From assembly GCF_020164455.1 (NCBI RefSeq), contig NZ_JAIQWW010000002.1, positions 333,740 to 397,739 on the forward strand: a DNA stretch of 64,000 nucleotides, in the 5' to 3' direction. The translations under genes were made by a program, and so were the position numbers. Below are positions 1 through 8,330 of the stretch, piece by piece. This stretch comes from Phyllobacterium chamaecytisi. Lineage in GTDB: Bacteria > Pseudomonadota > Alphaproteobacteria > Rhizobiales > Rhizobiaceae. Numbering within the stretch: the stretch's first letter is position 1; the number at the start of each line of letters is the position of its first letter. Below the pieces are notes generated by a model. That model searched no databases. It saw nothing but the letters and a program-made list of their open reading frames with translations, and had not been told where the DNA came from.

Positions 1-941
1 CCCACGGTGACGGATTTGATCGGCTCATCGGTTTCCGTGTCGATAAATGTGATGTCGTTCGACAACCCGTTGGTGCTGATGATCTGTTTGCCATCCGGCA
101 TGAATGCGAGCTGCCATACCCGCTGTCCGACAAGCACGTATTTTTCGACCTCGTAGGTTTCCGTATTGACCACTGCGACCCGGTTCGCAGGCCCGAGCGC
201 TACATAGGCTTTCTTGCCATCGGCGGCGATGCGGATACCCACAGGCTGGATCTGTTCGGAGCGCAATCCCTGGATTTCGAAGGTGATCTTGTGGGTCACC
301 GCGCGGGTCTTGTTGTCGATGACCGATACAGTGCCGCCGATTTCAGCGGATACCCAAACCTCGGAACCGTCAGGCTTGAACTCGGCAAAGCGCGGGCGCG
401 AATCCACGAGTACATTGTCGGTGATTTCATGGGTCGACGTATCGATGAAATGCGCCATGCTCGTCGTCTCGGAGGTATTGACGATGGTCTTGCCGTCCGG
501 GCTCACACCCATGCCTTCCGGCTCGACGCCAACCGGTATCTCGGCAACCACACCCTTGGTATTGACGTCGATCACTGTGACGAGATTGTCGTCCTCATTG
601 GCGACATAGAGCGTCTGGCCATCCGGCGACAGGACGAAAAGCTCGGGGTCGGGACCTGACGGCAGCGATCCCACGACCTCGTTCGTGGCGGTGTCGATCA
701 TTTCGACCGTGTCGTCATCGCTGGCGCAGACATAGATGATCTTCCCGTCGGGCGAGATGGTTATGCCGCGCGGCCGTTGTCCGACATTGATCGTCTTGAC
801 CACCTCCATGGTCTTCGAATCGACCACGGTTACGGTGTTGTCTTTCTCATTCGAGACATAGACCAGATTTGCCCAGGCGGGCTGTGCAAGAAATGGCAGC
901 GCTATGGTCGCAGCGAGCAGGCACATGTGTCGTCGTCGCAT
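1..941 (-). CDS. YVTN beta-propeller protein of a PQQ-dependent catabolic system (partial)
   Basis: Secreted beta-propeller protein; about 313 residues are visible and the C-terminus lies beyond the left edge. It starts MRRRHMCLLAATIALPFLA, a signal peptide ending near AWA, followed by repeated blades of the form VYVSNEKDNTVTVVD...SPDGK typical of YVTN/NHL-like propellers. The ATG at 939-941 follows a GGGAGG ribosome binding site. It lies 24 bp downstream of a substrate-binding protein of the PQQ-alcohol-dehydrogenase ABC system, and TIGRFAM-type families for exactly these two proteins occur together, so a periplasmic role next to a quinoprotein dehydrogenase is likely. The dehydrogenase itself is not in the window and would lie to the left. 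The exact biochemical role of this propeller family is not established. Confidence 0.85.
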   Translation of the reverse strand, partial: MRRRHMCLLAATIALPFLAQPAWANLVYVSNEKDNTVTVVDSKTMEVVKTINVGQRPRGITISPDGKIIYVCASDDDTVEMIDTATNEVVGSLPSGPDPELFVLSPDGQTLYVANEDDNLVTVIDVNTKGVVAEIPVGVEPEGMGVSPDGKTIVNTSETTSMAHFIDTSTHEITDNVLVDSRPRFAEFKPDGSEVWVSAEIGGTVSVIDNKTRAVTHKITFEIQGLRSEQIQPVGIRIAADGKKAYVALGPANRVAVVNTETYEVEKYVLVGQRVWQLAFMPDGKQIISTNGLSNDITFIDTETDEPIKSVTV

Positions 942-965
942 TTTGGTCCTCCCAATCCATTGTTC

Positions 966-2204
966 TTAATTAAGCTTGCACTTGGTCTCCGGCCTGTCCA
1001 CGCCCAGCGTATCGAGCTCCGAGAACTGATGCAGGAAACCTTCCTGCGGCGAGGTGGAAACGACGCCGTGGCCATCGCCGATCAGGATCGGCTGGCGCAA
1101 CTGCCAGTTCCAGTTGCGGAAACTGAGTTTTTGTCCCTTGAAGGCCGCTATGGAAAAGTCATCCGCCTTGATGAAAGTTTCGACCTGTTTGGGGTCGTTT
1201 CCCTTTGACCGCGTGATTGCCTCTCCCAATATTCGCACTGCAGTCCAAGCCTGCATGTCTTTCGACAGCATCCGCCGTCCCGTCGCCTTGTCGAAACGGT
1301 TCTGAATCTGTGATCCGCCCCATTGTTCGCTGGCGGGGTGCCAGCTTGAGGGAACCAGTCCGGCCGTTCCTGCCACCGGCCGCGGCGTCCAGGTCCGGTA
1401 AGGGACGTAGCTGCCGAAAACCTCGCTCTCGTCGGCGACGATGACCACATCGTGTTCCGGCAGGTTCTGGGTGAATACCGGCATCTGCTTTTGCACCTGG
1501 ATGACGCCGGTATCGGTCCTGCGCGCGGTGCCCTTGTCCTCGTAAAGCCGCTCTTCGACGATCGTTGCGCCGAACCGCGTGGCGGCACGGCGGATCGCAT
1601 CGGCATAGAGCTTGTCGCGGTCGTGCGAGCCATAGAGCAGCACCCATTTGCGCCATTGTTTCCAGACGAGGTATTGCGCCAGTCCGTCGGCGAGCATGCT
1701 TCGCGTCGGCGCCGTGTGGAAGACGTTCGAGCGGCATTCCTCCTCGCGCAGACTGTCATCCGTAGCGCCTACATTGAACAAGAGGACGCCGCTATCCTTG
1801 GCAAGATCGGCAATCGACAGCAATTGCTTGGCGGAAATGTCGGTCAGGATGAACTTGTCGCCGCGGGCGAGCATTTCCTTGAACACGGGCACTACGTCGG
1901 CGTCGAACTTCGTCTCGGTCACATCCAGCGCAAAACTCTGGCCCAGAAACTTGCCGGTCGTATTGTTGTCGTTGATGGCGACATTGGCGCCGGCCACGCC
2001 CTCGTCCCGGGGCGGTATATCGAGTACGGATAGTGCCAGTTGCGGTTCATAGGCGCGAAGATAGCCAATGCGCGTTTCAACCACTGGTTTTGCAGGTTTA
2101 TTCGTCGCAGCCTGCTGCGCCGATGCTCCGGACACGTTGACGAACAGCAAAAAAAAGCCGAATAAAACTGAGAGAGTGTTTGGCACCGTACTCTTCATGA
2201 TCAT
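966..2204 (-). CDS. ABC transporter substrate-binding protein, PQQ-dehydrogenase-associated
   Basis: Periplasmic binding protein of the branched-chain-amino-acid-binding (type I) fold, about 412 residues, matching the family found beside PQQ-dependent alcohol dehydrogenases. A signal peptide is visible (MIMKSTVPNTLSVLFGFFLL, cleavage near ASA-QQ), then IGYLRAYEPQLALSVLDIPPRDEGVAGA and the typical NDNNTTGKFLGQ segment. The start is uncertain: ATG codons at 2225, 2204 and 2198 are all in frame and none has a clear ribosome binding site; 2204 is chosen because the signal peptide is then of normal length. It is first in an operon with the beta-propeller gene and is divergent from the methanofuran genes, with 128-150 bp between them for both promoters. 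The ligand is unknown. Confidence 0.85.
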   Translation of the reverse strand: MIMKSTVPNTLSVLFGFFLLFVNVSGASAQQAATNKPAKPVVETRIGYLRAYEPQLALSVLDIPPRDEGVAGANVAINDNNTTGKFLGQSFALDVTETKFDADVVPVFKEMLARGDKFILTDISAKQLLSIADLAKDSGVLLFNVGATDDSLREEECRSNVFHTAPTRSMLADGLAQYLVWKQWRKWVLLYGSHDRDKLYADAIRRAATRFGATIVEERLYEDKGTARRTDTGVIQVQKQMPVFTQNLPEHDVVIVADESEVFGSYVPYRTWTPRPVAGTAGLVPSSWHPASEQWGGSQIQNRFDKATGRRMLSKDMQAWTAVRILGEAITRSKGNDPKQVETFIKADDFSIAAFKGQKLSFRNWNWQLRQPILIGDGHGVVSTSPQEGFLHQFSELDTLGVDRPETKCKLN

Positions 2205-2353
2205 ACCATTCAGACTAGCCGCCATTCACGTAACGGCGGTCGCTTAAGAACAGAGGTGCCCGTAGTGTTTTTAAACAACCCCGCCATAATCTCAACCCTC
2301 GGTGTCAACTTTTCTTTGGCGCCAGGCAAGATTTCCAATCTGTTTCGGGGGCT

Positions 2354-3532
2354 ATGCTGATGACACAAATGCTGGCGAGCGTTCAGGATGTTCTTGAGGC
2401 GGAAATCGTCTTCCAGAATGGTGCGGATATCATCGATCTGAAGGATCCGGCGAACGGTGCACTTGGCGCGGTTGCACTGTCCAAGCTTATGGAAGTTATC
2501 GATTTTATTGCGGGAAGGCGGCCCGTCAGTGCCGCTTGCGGCGATCTTCCCATGCAACCTGAAGTCGTTCGCACAAAGGTTGAGGAATTCGCCGCAACCG
2601 GCGTGGACTATATCAAGATCGGGCTCTTCGCGTCAGGCAATTTAGCCGGCTGTCTGGAAGCGCTGAAGCCGCTTGCGTCACACAAAAAATTGATCGCGGT
2701 GCTCTTTGCCGACTACCGCGATACGTACAGCGAAAATCTGTTTGCGGAGCTCTCTTCCGCTGGTTTTCACGGCGTGATGATCGATACGGCCGACAAGTCG
2801 AAAGGGCGGCTACTCGACCACATGACACCTGACCAGATCGGCAAATTCATCAAGGATGGCCAGTCGCACGAGTTGAAGGTTGGCGTTGCCGGATCGCTCG
2901 AAGCGCCGGATATCCCGCGTCTGTTGGCCTATGCCCCGGATTTTCTCGGTTTCCGCGGTGCGCTGTGTTCAGGTCTCGATCGCACTGCGCCGATCGATGC
3001 GCAGGCAACAGCGAAGATTCGCGGCCTGATCCCCGAGGCTCTTGAGGCGAGCGCCCCTCCTGGCGTCGACTACAAGCTGCTCGCCGCGCGCGGTTATTTC
3101 CCCGATCCTGCCGAAGCCGGACTTGGAACCGACAAGATATTCGTCCGTGATTTCGTTTTGCCCGTCCATATCGGCGCCTATAGTTTCGAGCATGGCAAGG
3201 CGCAGAAGGTGCGTTTCGATGTGTCAGCCGATGTCTTGCGGGTGACGCGCAACCCGGAAGACATGCGCCACGTCGTGTCCTACGATCTCATCATGGATGG
3301 CATTCGTGCCATCGTCGCGCGCGGCCATATCGAGCTTGCCGAAACGCTGGCCGAGCAGGTAGCGGCTTTCGTTCTGGAAAATCCGCGCGTGACCCGCGTC
3401 GTCGTACGGGCCGAAAAGCTGGAGCTTGGACCCGGCGGTGTCGGTGTAGAGATCGAGCGGAAAAACGATGTGAAGAATTCATCGGCCAAGCCCCGGCCGA
3501 TCCATGCGCATGGAGGCCGGAAATCCTCATGA
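2354..3532 (+). CDS. mfnB: Fusion: 4-(hydroxymethyl)-2-furancarboxaldehyde-phosphate synthase (MfnB) + dihydroneopterin aldolase (FolB)
   Basis: Two-domain cytoplasmic enzyme of 392 residues. Residues 6-240 match MfnB, which condenses two glyceraldehyde-3-phosphate molecules to the furan precursor of methanofuran; the Schiff-base lysine motif DIIDLKDP (K30) and the later DYIKIG and KVGVAG lysine segments are present. Residues about 256-370 match FolB-type dihydroneopterin aldolase (VLPVHIGAYSFEHG, SYDLIMDGI, ETLAEQVA), which would release glycolaldehyde from dihydroneopterin on the way to H4MPT. The C-terminal 20 residues are low complexity. Start: ATG at 2354, but ATGs at 2360 and 2369 are equally usable. 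It heads an operon of overlapping genes (ATGA overlap with the kinase). The MfnB fold is near certain; that the FolB half serves H4MPT rather than folate is inferred from context. Confidence 0.88.
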   Translation: MLMTQMLASVQDVLEAEIVFQNGADIIDLKDPANGALGAVALSKLMEVIDFIAGRRPVSAACGDLPMQPEVVRTKVEEFAATGVDYIKIGLFASGNLAGCLEALKPLASHKKLIAVLFADYRDTYSENLFAELSSAGFHGVMIDTADKSKGRLLDHMTPDQIGKFIKDGQSHELKVGVAGSLEAPDIPRLLAYAPDFLGFRGALCSGLDRTAPIDAQATAKIRGLIPEALEASAPPGVDYKLLAARGYFPDPAEAGLGTDKIFVRDFVLPVHIGAYSFEHGKAQKVRFDVSADVLRVTRNPEDMRHVVSYDLIMDGIRAIVARGHIELAETLAEQVAAFVLENPRVTRVVVRAEKLELGPGGVGVEIERKNDVKNSSAKPRPIHAHGGRKSS

Positions 3533-4164
3533 AGCCTCTCGTCGTCAAGCTTGGAGGCAGCACGGCGGGCCATGCGGAAATGCAGCGCTGGATCGACCTT
3601 CTGGCGAGCGCAAACTTTCCGCTGGTCATCGTTCCGGGCGGCGGTCCTTTCGCCGATCAGGTGCGAACTTCGCAGAAACGTCTCGGTTATTCCGACGACG
3701 CGGCGCATGCGATGGCCATCCTTGCCATGGACCAGTTCGGCATCGCCATCGCCGAGCGGCATCCGCAATTGCGGGTGGCGCGATCAATATCGCAGATCGG
3801 CGAGGTGCTGGACGCCGGCGCAACGCCGGTCTGGCTTCCTTCATCGATGACCTTGGATGCGGTGGATATACCGTGTTCTTGGCAGATCACGTCGGATAGT
3901 TTGAGTGCCTGGTTGGCCAGACAATTATCTGCCGATACTTTGCTGCTGGTGAAGCAGACCGACGAATATACCCACTATACAACTGTGCGGGAACTTGCCG
4001 CCGTTGGCATTGTCGACAGCATGCTGCCGGACATGCTGGGCGAGGGCACGAGCCTCCATGTTGCCGGTCCCAGGATGCTTGATACGCACGATTTACCCTT
4101 GGCATCCATCCCCGGACGCAGGATCATGCGCCACAGACAGACCGAAGCCATGGGTGCGCAATGA
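3529..4164 (+). CDS. mfnE: [5-(aminomethyl)furan-3-yl]methyl phosphate kinase-like amino acid kinase (MfnE)
   Basis: Amino-acid-kinase-fold protein of 211 residues. MfnE phosphorylates the aminomethylfuran phosphate to a diphosphate ready for coupling with glutamyl-tyramine in methanofuran synthesis. The N-terminus carries the kinase glycine motifs VVKLGGSTAGH (residues 5-15) and VIVPGGGPFADQ (33-44); ITSDSLSAWLARQL and LLLVKQTDEY form the nucleotide-binding C-lobe. The start ATG overlaps the stop of the MfnB-FolB gene in ATGA, and its own stop overlaps the next start in the same way, so the genes are translationally coupled. The assignment rests on fold plus position next to mfnB; amino acid kinases as a family have many substrates. 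Confidence 0.82.
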   Translation: MKPLVVKLGGSTAGHAEMQRWIDLLASANFPLVIVPGGGPFADQVRTSQKRLGYSDDAAHAMAILAMDQFGIAIAERHPQLRVARSISQIGEVLDAGATPVWLPSSMTLDAVDIPCSWQITSDSLSAWLARQLSADTLLLVKQTDEYTHYTTVRELAAVGIVDSMLPDMLGEGTSLHVAGPRMLDTHDLPLASIPGRRIMRHRQTEAMGAQ

Positions 4165-4709
4165 CGAGACTGCATACGCCGCGCTGGGCCTGGGCATTGA
4201 CCGGTTCGGGCCATTTCTTTGTGGAAAGTTTTGAGCTGATCCGCACGCTCGAGCATTGCGATGTTTTCGTCTCGAAGGCGGCGAACGAAGTCCTGCGCAT
4301 GTACAAGCTCAAGCTGGATTTTCCGGAAACGACCCGTGTCCTGCACGACAAGACGGCAAGTTCCGTTCCCATTGGCGGGTTTTACACCGGCGTCTACCAC
4401 ACGGCTGTGATCGCACCGGCCACATCGAACACGGTGGCAAAGTGTGTCGCCGGCATTTCGGATTCGCTCCCCACCAATGTCTATGCGCAGGCGGGGAAGT
4501 GCCTCGTGCCGTCCATCGTTTTTGCCTGCGATACGGCGCCGGAGCTTGAAACCATGGCGCCGAGCGGCATGGTCAAGGTCTATCCGCGCCCGATCGACCT
4601 GGAAAACACCGCAAAGCTCAAGACCTATGAACGAACCAGGGTCGTCGAGTCGCTGGCCGAACTCATAGAAACGATCACCGCCCGCCAGAAGGTGATTTCA
4701 GGTGGCTGA
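4161..4709 (+). CDS. UbiX/flavoprotein-family protein, DmrX/DmrB-like dihydromethanopterin reductase candidate
   Basis: Flavoprotein of 182 residues with the UbiX-like fold: WALTGSGHF near residue 10, VFVSKAANEVLRMY, IAPATSNTVAKCVAGISDSLPTN (the PATSNTVAK flavin-binding segment, about residues 89-98) and a short C-terminal helix. Archaeal-type DmrB/DmrX enzymes of this fold reduce dihydromethanopterin to H4MPT, which is the last step the neighbouring genes would need; this is inferred from family and context. It starts in a 4-bp ATGA overlap with the kinase gene and overlaps the following GTG start by 8 bp. An alternative is a non-reductive flavoprotein decarboxylase, but the surroundings favour cofactor reduction. 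Confidence 0.75.
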   Translation: MTRLHTPRWAWALTGSGHFFVESFELIRTLEHCDVFVSKAANEVLRMYKLKLDFPETTRVLHDKTASSVPIGGFYTGVYHTAVIAPATSNTVAKCVAGISDSLPTNVYAQAGKCLVPSIVFACDTAPELETMAPSGMVKVYPRPIDLENTAKLKTYERTRVVESLAELIETITARQKVISGG

Positions 4710-6102
4710 GCATCTGCTCTTCTTGACCGGGCATCTTGCCCGTGCACGGCTGGAGCGGATCCTTGCCGATCTAGGTAAGACAGCGTTTACCTACGAGATT
4801 GTCGATATCGGCGTGAAGGTCGCAGCGCTGATGACCGAGGATATCATTGCCCGCCGCCTGAAGCCGCCTGTTTTGGCGGACCGTGTCATCCTGCCTGGGC
4901 GCTATCGCGGTGATCTCGACAGTTTGAGCCAGCGTTTCGGCATTCCATTCGTCCGCGGTCCTGATGAAGTCGCCGATCTTCCCGTCTTTCTTGGGCGTGT
5001 CGGCAAGCCCATCGACCTTTCCAGGCATGACATGCGAATCTTTGCCGAAATCGTCGATGCTTCGGCGCTGTCGCTCGATGCCCTCATGCTGCGTGCAATG
5101 CATCTTGCCGCTGCCGGTGCCGATGTCATCGACCTTGGCTGCCTGCCGGAAACCCCGTTTCCGCATCTGGCCGATGCCGTTCGCGCTCTGAAAAGTCAGG
5201 GGCTCGAAGTCAGTGTCGACTCGGCCAATCTCGAAGAGCTCGAAACTGGTGCCGCGGCCGGTGCGGACTATCTCCTGAGCCTCACCGAGCATACCATCGG
5301 TCTCGCCATCAAACATGGCGTCACGCCCATTCTCATTCCTTCGAACCCGGGCGATCTCGATTCGCTCGGCCGCGCCATCGCTGCAGCTCAAGCTGCGAAC
5401 ATCGCCTTCATCGCCGATCCGGTGCTTGACCCGATCCATTTCGGATTTTCCGTCTCGCTCGGACGCTTTCTTGAAGCGCGCCGCCGCTGGCCGGATATCC
5501 CGATGATGATGGGCACCGGCAATCTCACCGAACTCACCGACGCCGACAGTTCCGGTGTCACTGCCCTGCTTGCGGGCATCTGCTCCGAGCTGTCGATCGG
5601 CAATGTGCTTGTCGTCAATGTCAGCCCGCATACGATCCGCACGGTCGAGGAGCACGACAGCGCGCGGCGCACCATGTTTGCGGCCAAGCAGGATCATGCC
5701 CTGCCGCGTGGCTATGATCCCGGTCTGTTGCAGGTGCACGACCGTAAGCCTTACCCGAACAGCGTCGAGGATATTGCCGCGCTGGCCGCCGACGTGCGCG
5801 ACGCCAATTTCCGCATCATGACTGCACCGGATGGCGTGCACATCTTCAATGCCAAGGGTCACAGGATCGCGCAGGACGCATTTGAACTTTTTCCAACTCT
5901 CGGCGTTGAGAGTGACGGCGCCCATGCGTTCTATCTCGGTGCTGAACTCACCAAGGCGGAAATCGCTTGGAAGCTGGGCAAGCGTTACACGCAGGATGAA
6001 CCGCTTTCCTGGGGCGCGGCTGTTCCTGGCAAACAACAGGACCGACTGCGGTTGGCGGAAGCGGGGCATACCTTGCGCACGAAAAAGGATAAGGCGCCGT
6101 GA
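4702..6102 (+). CDS. Dihydropteroate-synthase-like protein of H4MPT biosynthesis (DUF6513 + DHPS-type barrel)
   Basis: Protein of 466 residues. The N-terminal 120 residues (LLFLTGHLARARLERILADL...TEDIIARR) form a domain typical of the methanogen/methylotroph DHPS homologues, followed by a DHPS-like TIM barrel (AAAGADVIDLGCLPETPF near 139-156, VSVDSANLEELETGAAAGADYLLSLTE, MMMGTGNLTELTDADSSG). A C-terminal region of about 130 residues follows. In archaea the homologue is implicated in pterin-arene assembly, but its reaction has not been settled as far as I know. It starts with GTG at 4702 after AGAAGGTGA, overlapping the flavoprotein gene by 8 bp, and its stop overlaps the next GTG start in GTGA. 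Its exact substrate is uncertain; membership in the H4MPT set is well supported. Confidence 0.85.
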   Translation: MAEHLLFLTGHLARARLERILADLGKTAFTYEIVDIGVKVAALMTEDIIARRLKPPVLADRVILPGRYRGDLDSLSQRFGIPFVRGPDEVADLPVFLGRVGKPIDLSRHDMRIFAEIVDASALSLDALMLRAMHLAAAGADVIDLGCLPETPFPHLADAVRALKSQGLEVSVDSANLEELETGAAAGADYLLSLTEHTIGLAIKHGVTPILIPSNPGDLDSLGRAIAAAQAANIAFIADPVLDPIHFGFSVSLGRFLEARRRWPDIPMMMGTGNLTELTDADSSGVTALLAGICSELSIGNVLVVNVSPHTIRTVEEHDSARRTMFAAKQDHALPRGYDPGLLQVHDRKPYPNSVEDIAALAADVRDANFRIMTAPDGVHIFNAKGHRIAQDAFELFPTLGVESDGAHAFYLGAELTKAEIAWKLGKRYTQDEPLSWGAAVPGKQQDRLRLAEAGHTLRTKKDKAP

Positions 6103-6707
6103 CCTATATCAGGGAAACTATTGTTACTACAGTCGATAGCAAAGGCGTCGCGCACATTGCGCCGCTCGGTATCATCCAGCACGAGGATGGCTGGGTGATC
6201 GCGCCGTTCCGCCCGTCGAAGACGCTCGAAAATCTCGCCGCCATTCCGTTCGCGATCGCCAATTATACCGACGACATGCTGATCTTCGCCGGTTGCCTGA
6301 CCGGCCGCAAGGATTGGCGCACGGTTGCAGTGAAGAACTGCCCGGTGCCCAGATTGGAGGCAGCGCTCAGTCATGCGGTGCTCAAGGTCGTCTCCGTCGA
6401 CGAGGATGCCATACGCCCGCGCCATTTTTGCAAGGTGGTTTCCGAAGCCACGCACGCACCATTCACCGGGCTCAACCGTGCCAAGGCTGCCGTACTCGAA
6501 CTTGCGATCCTCGTCAGCCGCCTTTCCATGCTGCCGCCAGAAAAGATCGAGGCGGAGATCGCCTATCTCAGTATCGCGATGGAAAAAACTGCCGGGCCGG
6601 ATGAATTGCAGGCCTGGTCCTGGCTGATGGAAAAGGTCAAGGATCACCAGGATGCAGCGGATGCGAAAGGCAAGGAAGCCGTGCATCATCATGGCGGTCA
6701 GATTTAG
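6099..6707 (+). CDS. DUF447-family protein of the H4MPT gene set
   Basis: Protein of 202 residues in the DUF447 family, a split-barrel flavin-reductase-like fold shared by methanogens and H4MPT-using bacteria. Visible features are the opening TIVTTVDSKGVAHIAPLGI, then IAPFRPSKTLENL, NYTDDMLIFAGCLTGRKDW and FTGLNRAKAAVLELAILVSRL. A histidine cluster HHH lies near the C-terminus. It begins with GTG in a 4-bp overlap with the preceding stop and closes this operon; a palindromic repeat follows 30 bp downstream. No reaction is established for the family, so no function is assigned beyond a role in making or using H4MPT or methanofuran. Confidence 0.8.
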   Translation: MTYIRETIVTTVDSKGVAHIAPLGIIQHEDGWVIAPFRPSKTLENLAAIPFAIANYTDDMLIFAGCLTGRKDWRTVAVKNCPVPRLEAALSHAVLKVVSVDEDAIRPRHFCKVVSEATHAPFTGLNRAKAAVLELAILVSRLSMLPPEKIEAEIAYLSIAMEKTAGPDELQAWSWLMEKVKDHQDAADAKGKEAVHHHGGQI

Positions 6708-6737
6708 GACGTTTCGGGTTCTGGCTGAAACGCACCT

Positions 6738-6859
6738 CCCTCTCCGTCATCCTCGGGCTTGACCCGAGGACCCATACTTTCTGAACAAATAAGAACTCAG
6801 CGCTCAGATTTGAGCATCCCAATAGGTCCTCGGGTCAAGCCCGAGGATGACGGAGAGGG
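6738..6859. repeat. 35-bp perfect inverted repeat enclosing 52 bp
   Basis: The arm at 6738-6772 is repeated as an exact reverse complement at 6825-6859. Each arm is itself nearly palindromic (CCTCGGG-cttga-CCCGAGG), so the transcript could fold into either one long or two short hairpins. This resembles the interspersed palindromic elements common between genes in Rhizobiales. Lying between the end of the DUF447 gene and the end of an oppositely oriented antitoxin gene, it may also act as a transcription terminator in both directions. Confidence 0.85.
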
Positions 6860-6865
6860 CGCGAT

Positions 6866-7174
6866 TCAAGACCCAGGCCGGGAGCGTCCTGAACGGATTC
6901 TGATACTTGACACCGAGCGGTCTGAAGTCTCTTTCGTTGAGCGGTGCAAAGCCTTCGCAGGCTTACGTTCCGGCAGATCGCCTCTCTCCAAAGGTGAGTT
7001 GGTAAACAGCCAGCCAAGCGAAGGGACTCGGCTCAACCGTTCATATTCGCTGTAGCTGATGATCACGGCCGCCCGCTTGCCGTTACGTGTAATGACGGCG
7101 GTTTCCCCGGCAACTGCATCGTCGATGACACGTGAGAACGTTGCCTTGGCATCCCTCAATTGAATCTCTTTCAT
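6866..7174 (-). CDS. Phd/YefM-type antitoxin-like protein, solitary, atypical C-terminus
   Basis: Small protein of 102 residues. The N-terminal 55 residues are classic Phd/YefM: MKEIQLRDAKATFSRVIDDA, GETAVITRNGKRAAVIISYSEYERL, a DNA-binding fold that represses its own operon and neutralises a toxin. The ATG at 7172-7174 follows GGAG at a spacing of 9. The C-terminal half (after SPLERGDL) is arginine/serine rich and does not look like the usual toxin-binding tail; it ends 7 bp from a palindromic repeat, suggesting the original end was replaced. No toxin gene lies downstream or upstream. It may be a decayed addiction module or a stand-alone repressor. Confidence 0.7.
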   Translation of the reverse strand: MKEIQLRDAKATFSRVIDDAVAGETAVITRNGKRAAVIISYSEYERLSRVPSLGWLFTNSPLERGDLPERKPAKALHRSTKETSDRSVSSIRIRSGRSRPGS

Positions 7175-7241
7175 CAGGATATGCTCCAATCTGACCCTAG
7201 TGGTCCTACATAAAATAGGCCGTGACAAGAGTGCCGCAGGT

Positions 7242-8312
7242 CTAAGCGCTAGTCTGATTAGTTACATAAATCGACCCAAGCAACGCGACGGCCGCCGCCG
7301 GCGCTGCCTTGCTGGCGTCGTCGCGAGCTTTTTCGGTTGCAGGAATCAACGAACCGAAATCGATGTAAGGGCGATCCATGCGTTTCGCCAATTGCCTGAT
7401 TTGCGGCCGTCCGATGCCCGCTCCTATGACGGGCGCAGCATGACCCAGTTTGCGGGCCACCCGGAACGCGCCGTCATGGATCATGCGCAGCTGATATTCG
7501 CTGAACCAGCGCGCAATATCGATCCATTCGTGCTCTTCAAGATCGCCGCTGTCGCGCCCGACCATCCGCGCTATGCGTTGAATGGAACCCGCGACGGTCT
7601 TTGGCAGCCGGTCCGCCGAAGGATATTTGTCATCCGCCTCGTCCAGCGTGCCGAGAATGCGGCCGAGATCAGCAGTATTGGCGAAATATTCGTTCATCAA
7701 CGGCGTCATGTGTCCGCGCACCGGTACCAGTGCGGCGATGCCGATAAGCGCGGAACGGGCAAACCCCGTATAGACCAGCTCGCCGGTCAAGAGCCGCTCG
7801 GCATCGGAATATCCGTCATTCACCAGCTCGCCATCCCTGAACGCTAGAATGTCGGTCGTCGTCGAACCCATGTCGACAAACAGGCCCGTGCCTGTCAGCT
7901 TCGCAGTCAGGCTTGCGGTGGCGTGCCAGTTGGCGGAAGCGATTTCGCTGCCAAGGCTGCGCGCTGCTGTGAGATCGCAAAAGCCCGACCGTCCGGCGTA
8001 GATCAGCGTGTCCCCGGCGCCGAATTCCGTTTCGATGAAGTCCAGCAGCCCGGCAATTCCCGCGTCGCGCGAGGCGAATGTATCGGACAACTCGCCAGTC
8101 ATCGTGAAGACATTGATATTGCCTTCGCCCCGCAGCGGAGCGATCTCCCGCAATGCCTCACGCGTCTGCTCCAGCCCGAGCCAGAGCGATGTCTTGAAGA
8201 TTTTTGCCGAGATGATCTCGCCATCCCGGCACTGCGCCATCTTGAGATGAGCGCCGCCGATATCCCAACCGGTAATTAGGGTCTTTCCTTCGTTGGCAAA
8301 TCGGGATTTCAT
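7242..8312 (-). CDS. mfnF: Hydantoinase/oxoprolinase-family protein, MfnF-like methanofuran synthase
   Basis: Protein of 356 residues of the ASKHA-fold family found with H4MPT-linked C1 genes. It shows the two nucleotide-loop motifs ITGWDIGGAHLKMAQ near the N-terminus and LFVDMGSTTTDILAF in the middle, then GELVYTGFARS and a C-terminal GAGIGRPQIRQLAKR. The methanogen homologue MfnF couples the furan diphosphate to glutamyl-tyramine to form the methanofuran core; transfer of that function is inferred, supported by the mfnB and mfnE homologues 3-5 kb away. ATG at 8312 is preferred over 8345 because the latter would overlap the divergent gene. Only 18 bp separate this start from the GTG of the divergent HisA-like gene. 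Confidence 0.8.
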   Translation of the reverse strand: MKSRFANEGKTLITGWDIGGAHLKMAQCRDGEIISAKIFKTSLWLGLEQTREALREIAPLRGEGNINVFTMTGELSDTFASRDAGIAGLLDFIETEFGAGDTLIYAGRSGFCDLTAARSLGSEIASANWHATASLTAKLTGTGLFVDMGSTTTDILAFRDGELVNDGYSDAERLLTGELVYTGFARSALIGIAALVPVRGHMTPLMNEYFANTADLGRILGTLDEADDKYPSADRLPKTVAGSIQRIARMVGRDSGDLEEHEWIDIARWFSEYQLRMIHDGAFRVARKLGHAAPVIGAGIGRPQIRQLAKRMDRPYIDFGSLIPATEKARDDASKAAPAAAVALLGSIYVTNQTSA

Positions 8313-8330
8313 GAGTTCTCTTATCCTCAG

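Noticed and set aside
4771..6069. Minus-strand open frame of 432 codons opposite the DHPS-like gene
   Set aside because: Shadow of a well-supported plus-strand gene; no homology seen.
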